A stretch of 64,000 nt of DNA from Croceicoccus gelatinilyticus. Lineage in GTDB: Bacteria; Pseudomonadota; Alphaproteobacteria; Sphingomonadales; Sphingomonadaceae. Made by a program: the position numbers and the translations under genes. The stretch spans positions 558,001 through 622,000 of the forward strand of contig NZ_JAHCBF010000002.1 of NCBI RefSeq assembly GCF_018398395.1, read 5' to 3'. Under the pieces are notes generated by a model. It did not search any database. It was not told the origin of the DNA and saw only the letters and a list, made by a program, of their open reading frames with translations. Below, piece by piece: positions 61,534 through 64,000 of this stretch (position 1 is its first letter; each line of letters starts with the position of its first letter).

Positions 61534-62766
61534 ATGGAACACGCCGACGTACTCATCGTGGGTGCAGGTCATGGCGGCGCAGCGGCAGCAGTCGCGCTTC
61601 GCCAGCAGGGCTTCGAAGGCAGCATCGTCATGGTGGGCCGCGAAAAGGAACCCCCGTACGAGCGTCCGCCGCTCTCCAAGGAATATCTGGCGCGCGAAAA
61701 GGAATTCGAACGTCTCTACATCCGTCCGCCGCAGTTCTGGGCCGACAAGGACGTGGCCCTGCGCCTCGGCACCGAAGTCGTCGCCATCGAACCGATGGGC
61801 AAGGTCGCCACGCTGACCGGCGGGGACGAGATCACTTACACCAACCTCATCTGGGCCGCTGGCGGCGATGCGCGCCGCCTGTCGTGCTCGGGCGCGGACC
61901 TCAAGGGCGTCCATGCCGTGCGCACCCGCGCCGACGTGGACCGGATGATGGCAGAAATCGACGCGGGCGCGAAAAGGGCCGTGATCGTTGGTGGCGGCTA
62001 TATCGGGCTGGAGGCAGCTGCCGTCCTGCGCAAGCTGGGCGTCGAGGTCGTGCTGCTCGAAATGCTCGACCGCGTGCTTGCCCGCGTCGCGGGTGAGGAA
62101 CTGTCGCGCTTCTACGAGAACGAACACCGTTCGCACGGTGTCGACCTGCGTCTCGAAACCGGTGTCGACTGTATCGAGGGTGACGGGGAGAAGGTGACCG
62201 GCGTCAAGCTGGCCGACGGCTCAATCGTCGAGGCCGACATGGTCATCGTCGGCATCGGCATCGTCCCCAGCATCGGGCCTCTGATCGTCGCTGGCGCTGC
62301 CGGTGCGAACGGCGTCGATGTCGACGAATACTGCCGCACCACGCTCGACGACGTCTATGCGATCGGCGACTGCGCGGCCCATGCCAACGACTTCGCCGAT
62401 GGCGCGGTTATCCGTCTGGAATCGGTGCAGAACGCCAACGACATGGCCAAGACCGTGGCGATGAAGATCGCGGGCGAGAAACAGCCTTATCACGCGACCC
62501 CGTGGTTCTGGTCGAACCAGTATGACCTCAAGCTCCAGACCGTGGGCCTGTCGATCGGTCATGACGAAACGGTGCTGCGTGGCAATCCCGACGATCGCAG
62601 CTTCTCGGTGATCTACCTGAAGGAAGGCCGGATCATCGCGCTCGACTGCGTGAACAAGATCAAGGACTACGTCCAGGGCAAGAAGCTGGTCGAAGGCCGC
62701 GCGGTGATCGACCGCGATATCCTGGCCGACGATACGCTGGCCCTGAAGGAAATGGCGACGGCCTAA
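61534..62766 (+). CDS. ferredoxin-reductase-like FAD/NAD oxidoreductase
   Basis: A 410-residue two-Rossmann flavoprotein: FAD motif [19 protein letters not shown] (about 9-27), [26 protein letters not shown] motif [21 protein letters not shown] (about 152-172) and the C-terminal [11 protein letters not shown] with [10 protein letters not shown]. It matches rhodocoxin/putidaredoxin reductase-type enzymes that feed electrons via a ferredoxin to P450s or dioxygenases. A GGGAGA-type site precedes the ATG. No ferredoxin or P450 gene is adjacent. Confidence 0.88.
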   Translation: MEHADVLIVGAGHGGAAAAVALRQQGFEGSIVMVGREKEPPYERPPLSKEYLAREKEFERLYIRPPQFWADKDVALRLGTEVVAIEPMGKVATLTGGDEITYTNLIWAAGGDARRLSCSGADLKGVHAVRTRADVDRMMAEIDAGAKRAVIVGGGYIGLEAAAVLRKLGVEVVLLEMLDRVLARVAGEELSRFYENEHRSHGVDLRLETGVDCIEGDGEKVTGVKLADGSIVEADMVIVGIGIVPSIGPLIVAGAAGANGVDVDEYCRTTLDDVYAIGDCAAHANDFADGAVIRLESVQNANDMAKTVAMKIAGEKQPYHATPWFWSNQYDLKLQTVGLSIGHDETVLRGNPDDRSFSVIYLKEGRIIALDCVNKIKDYVQGKKLVEGRAVIDRDILADDTLALKEMATA

Positions 62767-63830
62767 AGCCGGGCGAAAGCCCATTCCGCTGCTTCGGCAA
62801 CGGTCGGGTCGGGGTCCTGCAACAGGGCCTCGACCGGACCACGAAGCGCCCGATCCCCGCTGTTCCCAGCCGCAATCAGGCAATTGCGCACGAACCGGTC
62901 GCGCCCGATCCGCTTGATCGGAGAGCCCGAGAACAGCAAGCGGAATCCCGCATCGTCGAGCGCCAGAAGCTCGGAAAGGTGCGGCGCGGTCAATTCCGCG
63001 CGCGGCAGGAATGCCATGTTCGCCGCCGCCTGGCTCGCAAAGCTGTTCCACGGGCAGACCGCAAGGCAATCGTCGCAGCCGTAGATCCTGTTGCCCATAG
63101 CCACGCGGAATTCGTGCGGGATCGGGCCCTTGTGCTCGATGGTGAGGTACGAAATGCACCGCCGGGCATCGACCACGCGCGGGCTCGGAAAAGCATCGGT
63201 CGGACAGGCATCGAGACAACGCGTGCACGATCCGCACCGGTCGGCGTGGGGCTCGTCCACGTCCAGCGGCAGCGTCGTGTAGATCGCGCCGAGGAAAAGC
63301 CAAGACCCCTGGCTGCGGCTGACGAGGTTGGAGTGTTTGCCCTGCCAGCCGATGCCAGCCGCCTCGCCCAGCGGCTTTTCCATCACCGGCGCGGTATCGA
63401 CGAAGACTTTGACCCCTGCCTCAACGCCGATCTTGCGCGCTTCCTCGACCAGCCAGCGGGCCAGCCGCTTCAGCGCCTTCTTCACGACATCGTGATAATC
63501 GCGCCCCTGCGCATAGACCGAGATACGCCCCACCCCGCCTTCGTCCGCCAGGGCCAGCGGGTCGCGAGCCGGCGCATAGCTCATACCCAAGGCGATCACC
63601 CGCTGCGCCTCATCCCACAGGACTTGCGGCGCGGCGCGCTGGTCCTTGCGGTCTTCCATCCACTGCATCGAGCCGTGGCGCCCTTCATCCAGCCAATCGT
63701 CCAGCCGCATCGCGCGCGCCGGATCGGTCACCGCATCGGCGATTCCGGCCGCGACGAAGCCTTCCTCGCCTGCCCGTTCCAGCAGGCGGCGGCGCAAGTC
63801 GGTCAGCAATTCGGGGCCGATTTCTCGCAT
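62763..63830 (-). CDS. queG: epoxyqueuosine reductase
   Basis: A 355-residue protein with the QueG N-terminal domain ([33 protein letters not shown]), two ferredoxin-type clusters ([16 protein letters not shown] about 191-206 and [10 protein letters not shown] about 246-255) and a C-terminal HEAT-like repeat. It reduces epoxyqueuosine to queuosine in tRNA, with cobalamin as cofactor. It is convergent with the FAD oxidoreductase and overlaps its stop by four bases. Confidence 0.92.
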   Translation of the reverse strand: MREIGPELLTDLRRRLLERAGEEGFVAAGIADAVTDPARAMRLDDWLDEGRHGSMQWMEDRKDQRAAPQVLWDEAQRVIALGMSYAPARDPLALADEGGVGRISVYAQGRDYHDVVKKALKRLARWLVEEARKIGVEAGVKVFVDTAPVMEKPLGEAAGIGWQGKHSNLVSRSQGSWLFLGAIYTTLPLDVDEPHADRCGSCTRCLDACPTDAFPSPRVVDARRCISYLTIEHKGPIPHEFRVAMGNRIYGCDDCLAVCPWNSFASQAAANMAFLPRAELTAPHLSELLALDDAGFRLLFSGSPIKRIGRDRFVRNCLIAAGNSGDRALRGPVEALLQDPDPTVAEAAEWAFARL

Positions 63831-63885
63831 CCGGCGTTAACTCTATCTTGCAGTATGGCAGCGCATGGGGCGATTGTAGGAACGG

Positions 63886-64000
63886 ATGGATATGACCAAA
63901 AGCCCCGACAAGGCGGAATTCGACCGCGCAGTGCAGGCCGATACCGGCACTCTCGCAATCGAGGCGCGCGATCTCGTCAAGCGTTTCGACGGTACCGTCG
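63886..64000 (+). CDS. start of probable ABC transporter ATP-binding protein (partial)
   Basis: A reading frame enters at an ATG at 63886 (or 63892 in the same frame) with AGGA upstream, and runs off the right edge. The visible 38 residues end in LAIEARDLVKRFDGTV, the usual opening of ABC transporter ATPases just before the Walker A region. The P-loop lies outside the window, so the call depends on this N-terminal pattern only. Confidence 0.55.
   Translation, partial: MDMTKSPDKAEFDRAVQADTGTLAIEARDLVKRFDGTV

Noticed and set aside
1-64000. CRISPR array
   Set aside because: No series of regularly spaced direct repeats was seen; the repeats found are att sites, inverted repeats of the IS and short operator-like motifs.

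Overview
The window looks like a chromosomal segment of a high-GC alphaproteobacterium, most likely a sphingomonad (Novosphingobium/Erythrobacter-like). The basis is TonB-dependent receptors beside catabolic genes, the cat ring-cleavage set, a mmsA/mmsB valine pathway, DUF3297, DUF898 and BaiN-type housekeeping genes, and dense operons with ATGA start/stop overlaps. The species call is inference.

Layout. (1) 1-13354: a catabolic locus of unknown substrate. A GMC flavoprotein with its small subunit, a TonB receptor, an amidase and an aldehyde dehydrogenase lie on the minus strand, divergent from an AraC regulator. They are followed by a second minus operon: MFS transporter, octopine/nopaline-type dehydrogenase, 3-hydroxyacyl-CoA dehydrogenase-like protein, FAD-linked oxidase and cytochrome c. 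(2) 13481-19713: the catechol ortho-cleavage/beta-ketoadipate operon catB-catC-catA-CoA transferase subunit A-pcaF-pcaD, with divergent catR and a rho-independent terminator. The CoA-transferase B subunit is missing. (3) 19716-30214: BaiN-type flavoprotein, Der GTPase, the valine/isobutyryl-CoA degradation operon with mmsB and mmsA plus two lipoproteins, a LysR regulator and DUF3297.

(4) 30328-40551: tRNA-Val(CAC) carrying a 10.1-kb integrated element bounded by 49-bp direct repeats of the tRNA 3' part. It has a tyrosine integrase, an AlpA-like factor, a RepB-type primase, an ATPase/helicase, an Abi_C defence protein, a terminase-small-subunit-like gene heading a coupled run of small genes, and two plus-strand cargo genes (sugar O-methyltransferase-like and unknown). 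There is no large terminase, portal, capsid or tail gene. I read it as a phage-satellite-like island, the most interesting object in the window. It also holds an 18-codon hydrophobic ORF beside a perfect hairpin and a 58-aa zinc-ribbon protein.

(5) 40585-54182: a three-subunit molybdenum hydroxylase (PaoABC-like) with a MobA-like gene, PaiB-like and esterase genes, a PepSY membrane protein divergent from a TonB siderophore-type receptor across a Fur-like palindrome, a secreted beta-propeller amidohydrolase and an AraC regulator. (6) 54266-56504: an IS1595-type element with 37-bp terminal inverted repeats and probable passenger genes, including a HEPN-like protein. Its right end places a TTGACA next to a small membrane-protein/XRE operon. 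(7) 56561-64000: that operon, DUF898, M48 peptidase, alpha/beta hydrolase, luciferase-like monooxygenase, ferredoxin-reductase-like flavoprotein, QueG and the start of a probable ABC transporter ATPase.
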